64,000 nucleotides of DNA from Trichoplax sp. H2. Its lineage: Eukaryota; Placozoa; Uniplacotomia; Trichoplacea. The stretch lies in assembly GCA_003344405.1 (NCBI GenBank), contig NOWV01000004.1, forward strand, positions 1,178,001-1,242,000, in the 5' to 3' direction. Shown in pieces: positions 25,604-40,100 of this stretch. The stretch's first letter is position 1. Every line of letters begins with the position of its first letter. The position numbers were made by a program, and so were the translations under genes. The notes under the pieces were generated by a model. That model was not told where the DNA came from, did no database searches, and worked only from the letters and a program-made list of their open reading frames with translations.

Positions 25604-28375
25604 ATGGCCGAGTTACCTGCAGTAAAGGTTAATCAAATCAGACAATTGATACACGACCAAATGACGCAACTGAACATAAATTCTGTTATATCTCGTGTTA
25701 TTGACGAATTAATGCAAGAGGGAAATCAAATCGACGAGAACCAATTGTTAGAAGCTTTACGACAGCGTGGTATCGTTGACGAAATTGTGAAATCACTCAA
25801 ATTCCAGGATAATCAAACAACCACCAAGGAAATGACCGATAACTATAATAATCAAGCGGTACAATCAAGTGATTTAGCGAAAGTACCAACTAATGGTAAT
25901 AATTATAATACATCACTGTGCCATATTATATTACCTTGAATTTGGATATGATATAGTATGCAACTACCGTTGCTCCATGTACTACACTTGATATACTGTA
26001 CGTATAATAATGTTTACTTTATTTATAGTAACTGCAATTTACCTTTGCTGAAAATAACAATAATTCGCTTAGCTCAACTGATTCAATTTTATATTGTATA
26101 TTGCCAATAGTGAAAATTGATCCTTCTAAACGATATTTGTACGTCCAAATGTTGGGAGGTAGAGCTTTCCTAGAGCATATTTTAGACGAAGATAGAAGTA
26201 CAGAAAAGAATTATAACGGGACACTTTCTATTCATATTCATTTTCGTCAGCAACGATTTCAATCACGTCCTATTCTATGTGCGTGTGAGCCCGATTTAAG
26301 GGATGGGTTCTTACTGCAATTGCCACAACATAAAGTTTCTGCCAGAAGTGATCCGACATCTTTACTATCTATTGCTGAACCAATCCATTTACTTCTAATT
26401 CGAAATGAACCTAATGGCGACAAAACTTTGTTAAGCTCGACTTATCTAGAATGGAGGAAAGTATTAAGTTCCTCACATAATCGTTGGACGACTGCTGTTG
26501 AATTAAATGGTATCGGCCCTGAAGCTAAGCTATCGGTTGGGCTATTAGATCTGAAAATAGAATTAATTCCTCGCAGTCTAGAGGAATTATCGAAAGATGT
26601 GGTTGAAGCCCAATTTAAGCTCGAACATAATCGAGCTACTGAAAAGGAACGCTTGTTTTTGGTCTATGCTAAACGATGGTGGCAAGAATACATCCAGATC
26701 AGACCAGTGCATAGCAAAAGACTCGTCAAGATATTCGCCCAAGATGAAAATGCAGTGAATCGTTTCGTTTGCTCATATTTAAAACCCTTAAGATCTCAAC
26801 GTTTCCTAGATACACCGCGCCAAGCCGCTCGATTTGTTAGCCTACTTGCGTATGAAGAAGCGCCTATAGTTGGCGGAGGCAGTCGAAGCGAAGTTTGGAG
26901 TAATACGTTGGCATTTTTGTGTAAAAAGAAAGGCGTAAGTCACTATATAATTTTGCTATCTTATCCCACAATGAAACTATCATTATACCTAATATTACTA
27001 AATTACTTGCATTAAATATTTTAATAGGACTGCGAAGATCATTCATTGTTACTTTGTAGTCTTCTCGTTGGCTTTGGATTGGATGCTTATGTTTGTATTG
27101 GTACTAACGCGAAAGGTTTATTTTGTACCTGGGTTGCTACGATTGGAGTCGATCATTCAGTTGTATTTTGGGATAGTTTAACTGGCCAAAGGTATGCGAC
27201 ATAGTAACTTGGGATCAATGTATACATATAGTATGAATATAGTTATAAAAAATCTATTATTTGATATATCTAATTGCACAGATTTAACCATAACCCAATC
27301 AATCCAGATGATCCACCGTTAAAAAAGCAAATCAAAGTTGATCATCCTTTTAAAACAATTGGATCGGTCTTTAATCATAAATCGTTTTACGCTAATTGTC
27401 AGGTGAAGCATCCTTATGTGATAAAAGTTAACCACACTGTATCTATATGTCGCTCATAAAACATATCATTTTTATTAATGTAGCCATCGGATAATGTTGA
27501 CTGTTGTTATTTCGAGCTCAACAAGGAGACAAAATGGAAGGCTATGAATGAAGATGTTATTAAATCAAATTGTGAAAATATCTTAGTGGTATGTGCAAAT
27601 CGTTCGTATGATATATCATACTAGTCGATACATTAGAACTTAACTAATCCAGTATCATGAACATCCTGTTGAGATAATACTATTACGTAATTATGCAGCC
27701 ATCTTGGGCTACGGCACCACCCTTATCCCCTTCTAAAATTGATCCAGTGATTATTAGCGCTGAGTTGGAACGAGAATTACAATCTTTAATAACTGATTAC
27801 AGAAAGGTAAACGAATCCGCATGATAAAATTTATTTCCGGGTATTATTAATGACTGCGTTTCCTACCTTAAAAACAATCGACTTGATAGCTATAGTTAAT
27901 TTATCAATAATTTATATTTCAGGATTTAGATCTATCGACCATTTGGGATGATAATTTAAGCTATATCTTAACATCGGCGTTAGCAGCATATGAATTAGAG
28001 AGGTGTACTGGTATTTCTATCGGAAATGAAGAATTCCAGCATGCTATAAGGAGAGCAGTACCTGAGAGGCATACGTTTAAAGGTTTTCCAATTCAGTTTG
28101 TCCATCGAGATATGAGAAGAGCCCTCGCCTCGTCATTGAAGTACGTCTAATAATTATATTGATATTAAAGTTATACGATAAGACACTCAGACAACATTGT
28201 TTGGGCTATAAACTGCTAATAATCTTTTAACCTTAGATCGCCAGTATGTGAAGAAATACTAGGTTGTCGGGGTGATTTGGTCCGCTTAGCACTACGAGTG
28301 AGAATTTTTACCTACGCTGAAGATGTATCTGCCGTATGGATAATGTTTGCGGTAACATATCGTTCTGTGCTTTAG
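25604..28375 (+). CDS. CEP76: CEP76, centrosomal protein of 76 kDa
   Basis: Eight exons: 25604-25895, 26111-26934, 27028-27191, 27282-27402, 27484-27588, 27699-27806, 27923-28140, 28237-28375. They join in phase to 656 residues, against 659 in human. CEP76 is a centriole protein that limits centriole reduplication. An N-terminal helical segment (VKVNQIRQLIHDQM) is followed by the CEP76 C2-type domain (KRYLYVQMLGGRAFLEHI, PILCACEPDLRDGFLLQL). The block EKERLFLVYAKRWW comes next, then a transglutaminase-like peptidase fold with GGGSRSEVW, KKGDCEDHSLLLCSLL and GTNAKG. The C-terminal part ends with AVPERHTFKGFPIQF and VTYRSVL. Match to vertebrate CEP76 is colinear throughout. It is divergent from BRD7/9 across a 1.3-kb gap full of TACTG repeats. 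The family's transglutaminase-like domain is thought to be enzymatically degenerate. Confidence 0.97.
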
Positions 28376-31300
28376 TGCGATACATACCCACAGCAAGCTA
28401 TGAACTCCGAAAAGCAGGGAATGAATACCACACGACTAGTTACTTCATCGAAAATTTTTAGATTTATAAAGAAATAGGTTATATTTTAACTTAATTGATT
28501 TAATTTATGAGAGCCTTATTACAAAGTTTAATGATGGAAACGCTATCATTTTACGACTATTACTGTATAAAATACACTTGATATACTCGTAAAAGTCACA
28601 GATCTTTGTATTAATTAATTAATTAATTGTGAAACTTTTAAAGAGTGAAACATTATTTTATTATATAAACTCCGACATGAATTATTTAAATTTTTTTCTT
28701 TTATAAATACTATTCGCTACTTGTAAGCTGTCTTCTATATTATATATTACGTTAAATGTCAATGTCTGTACGTGCGACATTGCACTAAAGATAAATGTTA
28801 GCACACAACTATCCTATCTACACCATTGTAAGTAAAAGACTACTGTGAATGAGTAAATGATTCTATAGCGTTGCGTTATTGACACTAGGTTGAAGACAAA
28901 AATCCATAAATTGCTGTACGTATGCTACAGAAGATAACCGGATTTGCGATCAATCATACACCTTAAGTAGAATTTCGCATTTAAGATAGAATTATACACT
29001 ACAAATAATCAAGATTTCATTCAAAGACTGCTCTTTTAGTATAAACTTCTTCGTACTAACAAGTACAGCGATTTTATAAATTTTAAACAGTACGGTAGAA
29101 GCCTTATGAAGATTGACAAGGTATGCAATGTTGCAATCTCGATTTAATCAGAAGTAGCTCTTACTAACCTTGAATCACTGTCAATGTAACAGCATATTTA
29201 AAGATTACTCTAATGACCTAAAATCTACAGAGTACCCACAAGTAGAGGTATAATCATATATTAAATTAACTTATATGTGTAGAATTATAATCTTAGAATT
29301 CAATATACTGCATAATTAATTAAATATAGCTAAACTTTTCAAACCAATGGTTGAAAAATCCACAGTATACGATATATATGAAAGAGTATCGGTAATAACG
29401 TCTCTGTAAGTATCAGAACCAAAAAGAAAAGGTTGCAAAGCGGCCTTAGTAACAATTTATAAGCAATATATTGTAATGTCCATACTAGAGTATTGCATGA
29501 ATTTCACCTCTATAAGAAATGGAAACTAATGGATGAAAGATTAAAAATGTATAGTGAAATGGTCTACAAATACTACGATCATGAGTGTAGCTGCTGTTAT
29601 TAGAATATTAATCGCCATAAATGACTTAACTAAATTCTTAGCTGTACTATTTTATAGAATAAATTTAACATTTGCATAAAAGCAGGGGATATAATTTTTC
29701 GTCCTCTTGAATAAAATTTATTTTTATATTAATTTAATTATGCTGCAATATCTCAATTAAGTTCCTCTAAACAACCTAAATTTTCATTATTAGTAATGGA
29801 GCTGAGGTAGATATGAAGGATAAAAATCGATTTATTAAGTGAACACTTAAGTCTAAACTAAAACGAAATACGATTAGTAATATCGAAAATGAATCACTGA
29901 ATAGTTAGTAAATCAATCAATTATTTAAAGGTATTACGGATCAGCCTAAATAACTAATACATCGTCTGTCCTTTTAACAATACGCATTATTAACATAATT
30001 TATCGGCCTAATCGAAAGTAAAATTATCAATGACGAACTATCGCACTGGATAATCAAATATAGTCCAAGTCATTTATTGGACATTTTATCTGGTAAATAG
30101 GTTGATTGCTCTTTACATTTATTTTAATTGATCATAGAGTAAACTAGCGATTGAACATTGCGATATAGAAAAATTTCAATGAATGAATTCCTGTCATATC
30201 ATCATTGATTAATTATTTAATACGGTATTCGGACAAGTATTGTACTGTAGAGCCATTATCGTATTATTGATGTAATATGTAAGAATATACCTAGCTTTTT
30301 AATTGTGGTTCATTTTCAAAGTGATGTCTGTGATATCGCAAACAATGAGGATAAATTCAGACCTATAACAGTAATTTCCTGTAGATTCTTTAGATTCAAT
30401 ACTGTATTCTATTCAAATCAGCATGATAATGACATCGCTGATATCATACTTCCATTAATCTAATGACGATATATGATAAAATCTCGATTCAAAAGTATGA
30501 TCAATTTCTTTAAACCGTATACGAGAGTCTAGAAATTTTAAATTGACATCTTACTTTATTAAGTTTGATGGGTGTAATTTTAATTTCTCTGATCTGAGTC
30601 AGATGCTATTCTTTTCGTACAATAGAATGTTCTTTAATCGCTTTAAACATTAGCACTAAAATAGTCATTATTGCTTTAAAGATGTAAATCTTAATTAAAG
30701 GCAAATATTTAATTTATGGTGTGCATCAGTACCAGTTTAGCATTGTTTCAATTGAAATAAACCAAAACTTGAAAAAAATTAAATTAAAACGGTTGTTTTC
30801 ATATGGTACGATAAATTGATCTACAAGATAAAAGATACTTGATAGAATTAGAAGATAGGCGTAAAACGCCGCAGATACATACACATCTATATTAGTTATA
30901 TAGTTATTTTAAACATTATTAATTCAGGATTAGTAGCTTCTAAATGCAATAACATTTACTACTGATTCTAAATATCAATTATTTGACAAAAAATTTATAT
31001 TACATTACACATTCAAATACATCCTAATATTAATAACTTTAACAATAATTTTCATTAAATATCAATCTGTAGAGATATTATCAGCTTTTAATCAACTAAG
31101 TTTCTTGCATTTGAAGTAACGGATCTCTATTCGAGCTGTGAACAATTATCTTAACTGCTACATAGTAGTTAAAATTTTGATCAAGTTATTAGAAATATAA
31201 TGATTTATTACTATTTTTGAATTTTTTATTTTCTTTTCTGAAAGTCCTTAACTAGACACCTGCATCAACTAATATTTCAAGGAAGAAAAAGAATTTACAA

Positions 31301-32139
31301 GTTAAGGTGAAGCCAGGTGTTAATCAATTTTGATAGAAGTCTAATGAATTAAACGGACAATGAAAACCAATCCGGTCAAGTCTTGACGTTAATTACTGCC
31401 GAGAATTTTTTTGAACGCTGTGTTGTGGGTTACAATGAATAAATACATTTTCCAACGGTAAAATTGTTGTGATTACTAGAGATAAGTTGTAGAAGTATGG
31501 ACTGATTTAAGACTATAATAGCCATAATATAACGGTCTTTGCTTCAATTACAGGAAAATCACGCACACATCATAACATTTCTTTTGTAATAGACAGTACC
31601 AGATAATAAAAGAGCTAATCTCACTCTATAATTGATGAATTTGCTTCTGACCGCCGTCAAATACAACTATAGTTTATTTGAGCATTTTTGTATTGACAGA
31701 TAAAAGATAAGTATCAGTATTTACAGTCTTTAATCATTATTTAATTGGAGTTAAATTACTTTTCACTTCTCTAATTTGTCGTATAAATCAAAAAAGTTAA
31801 AAAAGTTCTTGCTATAATTATTGTAATCCAACTTAGCAAGTATTTATTATTGATGATATCAAATATCTTACAGTATAAAAGAATCGTATACTCTTAAAAA
31901 CGGCTATGATTAATTTAATTTAATGATATAATGTACATCCTTGTATCATAGGGGATAATTATGTCTGGTAAGCAATAAAATAATGCTGCATCTTATTATA
32001 ATAATGACAATAACAATAATGATAACAACGATTTCTTATTACGCGATTTAAGTACAGCAAAATCTACATGATAATACCAACATAAAGCTGGGATATTAAA
32101 ATTAGGCATTAATTTATGTTCAATAATAGAATTATGACT
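28376..32139. other. Long AT-rich intergenic stretch after CEP76
   Basis: About 3.8 kb without a supported coding segment. One (TTAA)n run lies at about 28610-28628. It is the left flank of the GPCR-bearing gene-poor region. Confidence 0.6.
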
Positions 32140-32730
32140 TACTACTATTGTCTCCAATAAAACTGGAGAGGATAACCGTAAAGTTATGAACGATAATAAT
32201 CGTAATTTAAAATATAAATAGAACTTGATTTTAGTCATATGAACACTATTTGATTTGCATTTATGAGTTAAATTAAACATCTTTATTTATAGAAGGAGTA
32301 AAATTCATAAAGTTGAATTACATTCAATTAAATAATACCAAATAATTTCGATTTACAAGAAACGATATCCAATATAAAAAAAGCTACGCAGTAATTTATT
32401 ATACTATTAGCATTGTTTATTAGTAAAAGCATAACTGCTTTGAATTATCTCTAGTAAAATGGAGAGGATAATCGTAAATTTGTAATAAGATAATCATTGC
32501 AATTTAAAACGCTAACAGAAATCAATCTTAATCTTCCAATATCATTGGATTTCTATTAATGGAAAAAATTTAAACATTCATTATTCATAGAAGGAATAGA
32601 ATGTGTAAAACTGAAGTACACACTTCTAAGTGATAATAACTTATGACCGTCGATAAGAAATAATATTCAATAAGAAAAAAAATGTTACAAAAGTAATTTG
32701 ACTATAATAGTATTATACCATCAATTTAAA
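32140..32730. repeat. Decayed tandem duplication 3' of the first GPCR
   Basis: Two copies of about 296-298 bp lie head to tail. Shared anchors: GGAGAGGATAA at 32165 and 32461, AGAAGGA at 32291 and 32589, and an AAGAAA-AT-TTCAAT-like block further on. Similarity is patchy, so the event is old. Confidence 0.7.
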
Positions 32731-32785
32731 CATCTTTGATCTCGAAAGATTAATTATTATTGATGATAATCTTTCAGCAGACAAG

Positions 32786-33817
32786 TTAAGGATTAAAAGC
32801 ATAGGAAACTCCTTTTTGCCGATAGCGGGATGGCATTGATTTCTTACTAAGACATAAGAGCTTGCGAATAACAGCTACTAATGGTTTATGATAGTAATAA
32901 TTTGCGGCAGTGTAGAGAACTGGATGAAGAAAACATTGAAATATAACTAAAGTTTTAGTTACGGTCGTAAGTGTATAGTTATAAATAAAGGGATCATAGT
33001 GAGCTATTACTACGTACAACTGATTTGGCATCCAACAGATAAATATACTAATAGCAGCAACTAGGGAAACCGTCGTAACACGACGACGCAAACGATGATA
33101 TTTATAATCATCATTATTAGATAATACAAGTGAAAAGCGCATACGATAAATAAGAATCACATAGCAATATAGCGTGGTTGAAGCAGGTAGAAGAAATTGT
33201 AATATAAATAATACAAATTGTAAGGATTTATCAACTAACTGGCCTCCAGGAAAAGGTCTCCAACGACAAGGTGGCCAATCTGTAACGACATGATATGTAT
33301 GATACAAGCTGGGTAAATTAAGCAAACAGCCCCATAACATAACAAAGGTAATCATTAGTTTACTACGATATCCGCTAAAAATTATTTTATAATCAGTTGA
33401 TTTCTTGATTAGATAATACCTTTCAAGGCTAACTAAAGCCATCAAATAAATAGATATCGTACATGCTGATGACTTCAAATAACCGGAACCAAGTAATGGG
33501 CAAAAATAGACTCGAATAAAGGCATCATCTTGGTGTATATTATTAAAGAACAAGATTCTTAAAGTCATCACATCCCAAGTTGATAATAAAATCATAAATC
33601 CAATAAAGATATCCACCACAGCTAGTGTAAATATAAACTTTCCTGATGATCGCCGAAATAGCCTTGGTGTAGCGATATACACGATGCATACCAAAATGCT
33701 ACCTAAAATTGTTAGTAAAGTTATAATCAAGTAGATAATATCAGCAACGATATATTGATGATTAAATTGGGATCTTGGTCCCTCTGTTCGAAAGTGGGTA
33801 TTGTTCAAGAAATCCAT
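32786..33817 (-). CDS. Class A (rhodopsin-like) G-protein-coupled receptor, single exon
   Basis: One frame of 343 residues; the ATG at 33817 follows a GTG-only extension. Seven hydrophobic segments fit a short peptide-type class A receptor with a brief N-terminus carrying one N-glycosylation site (NNT, residues 5-7). Landmarks: LAVVD in TM2 (65-69); Cys106 before TM3 and Cys184 in the second extracellular loop, the likely disulfide; ERY at the TM3 end (132-134, for DRY); Trp162 in TM4; CWMP in TM6 (261-264). Two class A hallmarks deviate: TM1 has GS where Asn is usual, and TM7 reads HPVLY (298-302) for NPxxY. The C-tail is basic (RYRQKG). Ligand is unknown. No TACTG block lies upstream, and a decayed tandem duplication lies just 3'. 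Confidence 0.9.
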   Translation of the reverse strand: MDFLNNTHFRTEGPRSQFNHQYIVADIIYLIITLLTILGSILVCIVYIATPRLFRRSSGKFIFTLAVVDIFIGFMILLSTWDVMTLRILFFNNIHQDDAFIRVYFCPLLGSGYLKSSACTISIYLMALVSLERYYLIKKSTDYKIIFSGYRSKLMITFVMLWGCLLNLPSLYHTYHVVTDWPPCRWRPFPGGQLVDKSLQFVLFILQFLLPASTTLYCYVILIYRMRFSLVLSNNDDYKYHRLRRRVTTVSLVAAISIFICWMPNQLYVVIAHYDPFIYNYTLTTVTKTLVIFQCFLHPVLYTAANYYYHKPLVAVIRKLLCLSKKSMPSRYRQKGVSYAFNP

Positions 33818-36800
33818 ATTTCGTAACACCAGTAATACGACTAAGGTAATGCTGATGTTAATATCTTTGAGTGAGTATAGCGAAGTGTCAAAAATCGCTC
33901 CAGGTATACTCTTGCTATAACTGAAAATAGACCAAACTGTAAAAAGATTATCCTGTAAGTTGAATGTACTTCCTTTCTATTGCTAGCAATGAAATAACCC
34001 GATTTCTCTAAAAGATGTTGATAATCATCAAAGGCTCAAATATGTACAAAAATTCTTAACTTACTTCTTCTTAGGATATGAATAACCCAGAATAACGAAT
34101 ATTTCATAGCGTGAATGATATCGTCGCAGATATATCAACTATATAATCAAAAAGTAATTATAGAACGAGGAATAAATGATTTAGCATAACTAAATTACTG
34201 AGCTAGAATTCATCGGTCGTAAGAAATAAAGTAAATTGTAAAGCAATAATATTTGTGCGATAGAGATTGCAATCTGATCAAAATTTATCGATGTTGATCT
34301 TATTTATAGCCAAAGAAATATTATCAAAAAAAATAATGGAGTGATTGTTTTATTGTTGATTAAACAGTTTTATAGCTATTAAAAATTTTCAGAATTAACA
34401 ATGTAAGTAAATGTTGTCGAGAAAAATTGTTGTCAAATAATTATCAAGACTGACGTTGCCTAATAACACAAAAATTTCCTTATATTGTTAACGTTACGGA
34501 AAACAAAACAACAAATTATTTTAAGTAATAACGAGAAAACATCATTTCAACGACAACTGAATCCTGTATCTACATTATGCTCAATTCATAATCTGGCTAA
34601 AGTAGCGATAATTGATTAAAATTCGATACCGACCAACGTAAAGATGAATATTGCCCATTTTTATATGCAGGTGAACACCGTAATAAAAAGGAAATACTTA
34701 TGTTGGTCAACGATGTATATTAAAGCTGTCTTTGCCGCATTTGACCTTCATTCTTTTGTAATACTATAGTATTTGATCAGATAAGCGTAAATTACCAGAT
34801 ATAGAAATGGTTTTATATCGGTTTGTATTATGATACTGTACGTGATCGATTGATGAAGTAAAGTTCACTGTATATTGAGAGAAATATCACATAGAGTCAA
34901 GTTTTTCGAATCATTATTGTAAGGATATAAGTCTTTACCGAATTATTTATCTAAAAGTTATCTGTAATGAAAAAGTTGCTTCATTCCCTTGATTTGAAAA
35001 CAATATACTGTTGATCATCATTACCTGTAAATGAATAAGCATTTTCAGTTTATAATGTATTATTGTGACGTATTATGGCCGAACCTTTGTACGCTTAATT
35101 CTAAATAGAAATTATAAAGAAGAATAAGATCTATTTCGTTATTTGGACAAAAATGAAAGTTGTCTTATTTATCCCAACTTATTCTATAAATTTCCATAGC
35201 AATGGATTAAAATATAGAGGTAAGACTATTTCTGTGTGATTTCAATCGTCAGTTTCATTATTTTAATTAAGATACATAGAGAGAATGTTTCTGTACAGAG
35301 GATCTATTATTGGATTAGTGTTGCAACATTAATATTACCTGTCTATAAAAATGATTGACACAGAATGTCTTTAGAATATTTCGAGCAACACTTTCTTCCC
35401 TAAGACATGCAATTTTTAACAATGGATTTCAGGCTAATAACAATTACTGTAAGCAAGTGTTTTCACAAAATTACGAAGTTATATCTGCAATTAACTTTTA
35501 GTCAATACAAGTTATTCATTCATTTGATTGATATTAAGATAGATTACTATATTATTAATTACAAGATTTAGCAGTAACTTATTCGTAGTCTTCTGTACAG
35601 TAAGTATGTGCTTAAGGGTTTATTGCAGTGTTTACTTATTTTATGTATGATCTTAGTCATAACTGGCATAAATTTGCCAATAAATTCTATTAGTTGACTA
35701 TAAAATATATCATAATGATAATTACATAAGTATACCCAAAATCTCGCTCTCTAGGCTTATTTAACTAGTAAATATTACTATGACTAGGACTTAGAACGTA
35801 ATTATGCAGTACTTACTAACTAATTTATATCATTTAATCTCCCATAACATGTTTCGCTCTCAAAACGGACTACTCATAGTTTGTTGCATTCCTACAGTAT
35901 ACTACAAAGTTATCTGCTCTGATTTATTAATTGCATAAATATTGCTAATTCTTCTTTTACGTGTAGAAAATAATAGCAATAAATCACTTTTTCGTACTAT
36001 AGTGTACAAAAATGTTGACATTAGCCAGAATAAAATGATGGCTTTCTTTTTCATTAATAGGAGGATCTATTCCTAATACATTCAATTTCATAAAATGTTG
36101 ATATCGAAAACGAATTTCCACATCACTCCTAATATAAATTATTAGAATAAATGAATCAATTGTTAAACTATAGGGATCTACGGTATAGATTATCCAATTA
36201 GGATACTATCTGATGAATAACATGATTGATAACACAGATTGTATGTATGTAAAATAAAAGATTTACTCTGTATAGAGATCTTAGAGAACGCTTCTCAGTC
36301 GTATAGGTATGCATTATTCTGTATTCGGTATCGTGCAGTTAGTGATACACTGGATTATAGCTAGTGCTAAAGCATACTGTACTTTCGAATTTACTACTCG
36401 CTACTCGAAAATATTGAGTAGCAAGAAAGAAATCAGCACTATTATTATGAAGAAATTGCATTAATCTCTTTATTATTCGGTACTACTACAGATTACACTA
36501 TCTACAAATAAGAGCAGATGGTCATGATGACATTGATTGACTCAAATCTTAAGTAACCTTATAATTAGACCTATTCCAAAGTTTAATTCATATCAAGTAA
36601 TTTGAATCGCAGTTCTTATTATCAACATCTTTGATCTCAAAACCCGGTAGTGAGGGACTATTTCCTGTAATACTTTTTAAAAAATGCCTTACGCTACATA
36701 TAATTTGAGGATATTGCTATTATACTAAAAGGAAAATTATGATATCTCACGGTTATTGATTAGATTAATAAGTTTAACAATGAACATTGTAACTTGGTCA

Positions 36801-36999
36801 ATTAATATGCGTATGCTCGTATCTTTCTTAACTAAATTTCATAAAACTATGAAATGCAAAGCATAGTGAAGATATCCTATACAGTACTTCATATTGAAAA
36901 AGTGTACCAAAGCTTTAAGTAAACAAATCTCTACTGTTTATGATCTTTATTAAAATAAATCGTCATTTTCTTTGTTTTATGCAACATTCATTCTTTAAG

Positions 37000-37118
37000 A
37001 ATCGAGAGAAATACGGACGATTTACAGCAAATCGTTAAAGAAATTCTGACCGTGTTATATTCAAATAATGTTTATCCTTTGGCGAAGGAAGTTTTAAAGT
37101 TTTTTATTCATTTTTCAG
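37000..37118 (+). other. Orphan exon-like segment, unknown product
   Basis: A frame open well beyond its edges reads IERNTDDLQQIVKEIL, then continues with a helical, leucine-rich run ending KEVLKFFIHFS. It has an acceptor-like TTTAAG before 37000 and a clean CAG|GTAAGA donor after 37118. No start codon and no partner exon were found. I do not recognise the family. It may be an exon of an undetected gene or a relic. Confidence 0.35.
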
Positions 37119-40100
37119 GTAAGATACCATTGTTAATATACGGATATTGCACTATATCCTCTTATTTTTAATTCCGAACCCTTGAAGATAGCTAGAGGCA
37201 GATATATTTTTATATTTAATAAACATAAATACCTCTGGTACTTCTATCGTAAACCACATAATCTATAATGCTGTAGGCTGTACAACTATATGTTCTACCT
37301 TATGCTACAGCGATTAGTTAATTTTGAACAAGATAATATACATTTCGATTGTTGTATTCGTGAGAAAGATATAAACGATATGCACTAGTCTAAATTTATA
37401 TCTTTATAGATACTCGTATATACACACAAGGGTAGGATCTTAAAAAAGTCTTTCAACATAATACATAGTAAGAAATAGTAAAAAAATCACAAAAAGGGTT
37501 CTGTGTAGACTTCTTTCCATACTATAAGTTAATTAAGTTTATACTAAAAGATTCGGTAAGAATTAGCGCAGGCATATAATTCACTTAAAATATCTTTTTA
37601 ATTAGAAATCCATATGAAACGGAATATTGATTATTACTGATAGTATTACTGAAATAGTGGCTAGCTGTATGATAAGGAATAAACGTCGTCACTACCGTAT
37701 ACTTTCATATCTGTTTAATGTTGTAGCTGTATAGAAGTATTCTTTTAAAGATGCAATGCAAATATATGCTCACATGCATATTAAGGCATGGGAGATTACG
37801 AAAATATTAGCAGCAATACTTACTCCATGCACATGCAGTAATACGTGTATACCTAGTTTCATCAATAGCAATTACAATATATCCTAAATAATGGTCTTAA
37901 TGATAATTTAAGTATTGTTCATGAAAGCCTTTTACCATATACTTTTATTGTAATTACTGATTAAATTCATCTTATATGGGTATACGATATAGTATTTTTA
38001 ATGTATAATCTCTACAACGTAAATAAGAAGAAATTTTACGGTAAACTATGGTAGTTAAAGTTGACATGTACTAAAGCAGAGTTCCTTAGATGTTATTAAG
38101 TTTACATAATCACCTAAAATAGCTATAGGAGTTAATTCTTCAAACTACTAATTGGATTTTGAAACAAAGGATATCCTACGTACACGATGCCATCATAAAA
38201 CACAAAATTAAATTATGATCAGTCTTATTCTATCTTTCATATTCTCCTTTTAAAAATCTTACTAAAATTGATTAAATTTTTTGATGTAATCAGCGCGAGG
38301 GTGTAATGAATTCCTTTTTAAATTTGATAATTTCTTGGCAATCCTACCTATAACGACAATTTTGTTTAACAACTGCACTGTTATGACTACTTTCATATCA
38401 TAAAGTGTCGAGAGGCCTTTTTATTAGCGGAATAAATACAAATTTAACTAGTATCTATAATGTAGTAAACAGAAATTAATACCTAAAGGGTAAAATTTCT
38501 TTTTATTATCTACTGTCAATAAAGTAAACTAGGGCCTACTGTCTTATAGCATTAAGTAAATAATAAAGTTTAACTCATTTTTCTTTAAATATGTAATAAA
38601 CTAAAATTCCCAATCTCGGTATTCCTATTGCACCTAATGATAATACTTATGTCATAAAGTATCGATAATATGCGTAATACATGAATCATCGATAAGATCG
38701 GAGCCGGTACTACATTTTATTCTCATTTTGAATAATGGCTTTTGGTAATTTTTCGTATCCCTTAAATATATTTACTAAATTAACCAGTAATTAATAATTT
38801 TTAAATTTGTAAATGATGCGTATTCATCTAATAAATATGAGCCCTATAATCGTGTACTTGCAAAACTGATTAAAATTTAAAGGAATAGATTACTATCACC
38901 TTAATCATTGGATTAATAGATTGCATAGAGCACTCTAAATTATTTTACCTACTGAAGAAAGTGATTTATAGAGTTTAAAACTAGTCTATATTCGGAGTTG
39001 TCACAGCAACAGTACATATATACATAATATTTGTGACGAAACGAAATGCGCAATGATGACCCTATACAAAAACTTTGTTTAAAAAAAATACGTAACTTAG
39101 GAATCTAACAATATCATGTTTTGATGTCATTTACTGACGTCAAATGGAGTCATAAGTTCTCTAAGATTGTTTGCAACGGACTATTTTGGTATAAGACAAC
39201 AAAATATTTATGATGGTTTAGTGTTGTCGATCGAATGTTTGTAAGGTAAATTTAATTTGTGCGTGAAACTGCTCGAATTTGAAAAAATTTATTAAAGTCT
39301 TATGATACACTGTATTATCGACATTTATGCTATTGTAGCCTTTCTCTACAGGTATACTAATAGTGTTGACTACGTGTCCATGTTGACCTAAAATACTTCA
39401 GACACTCCTTCTAAATGGTTTGACACCATCCACTATCGATATTAGTTATAACGCATTAAGTGTTAACATGAAAGTTGCAAATTCATCTAATCGATTTATT
39501 CGATGGTAAGGTTTAGATATGGAGGCAGACGGATTTAATTATATATACCCAAAAAGCTTAACTGTGCTAACTGTATACTGGACTAGTTGATATTCTACAA
39601 CGTCAACGCGTAGATATCTTATTAATAGCTCAGTTCTACGACTTTACGAAGGCATAATTATAAAATGAACACATGTAATATTGATAACTTGCGATAGTCT
39701 ATATAATTCTTTTGTAATACCATCAGGCCAAACGGAGGGTGGGAGGAAAAAACTATGCATATCTTCGTATAGATTTTAAAGTCCACGGGTATACCGAGTT
39801 TAGTGGCTAGTATTGTATAATTGAAGGCAGCAAATTATGATTACAAGGTCTTTAACTTTGATAGTACGAAGATGCGTGCTGTACTTTATATGCATTAAAT
39901 ATTATATGAGTACTATGTGTCTTATGCGATATACGTATTCTGACTGTAAAGATAGTATGTTCATATATACAAGTATAAATATATGATAATTTAGCATACG
40001 GCACATTTGAACTTTGTAATCTAACCCTCGGAGTCTGATGCCATTTCACTGTATTATAGTCGGATATTTTCTAAAATAAACGGGTTACGACAAAAAATTC

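Noticed and set aside
31996-32280. 94-codon minus-strand frame next to the first GPCR
   Set aside because: Low-complexity AT-rich translation that overlaps the tandem duplication; the second copy does not keep the frame.
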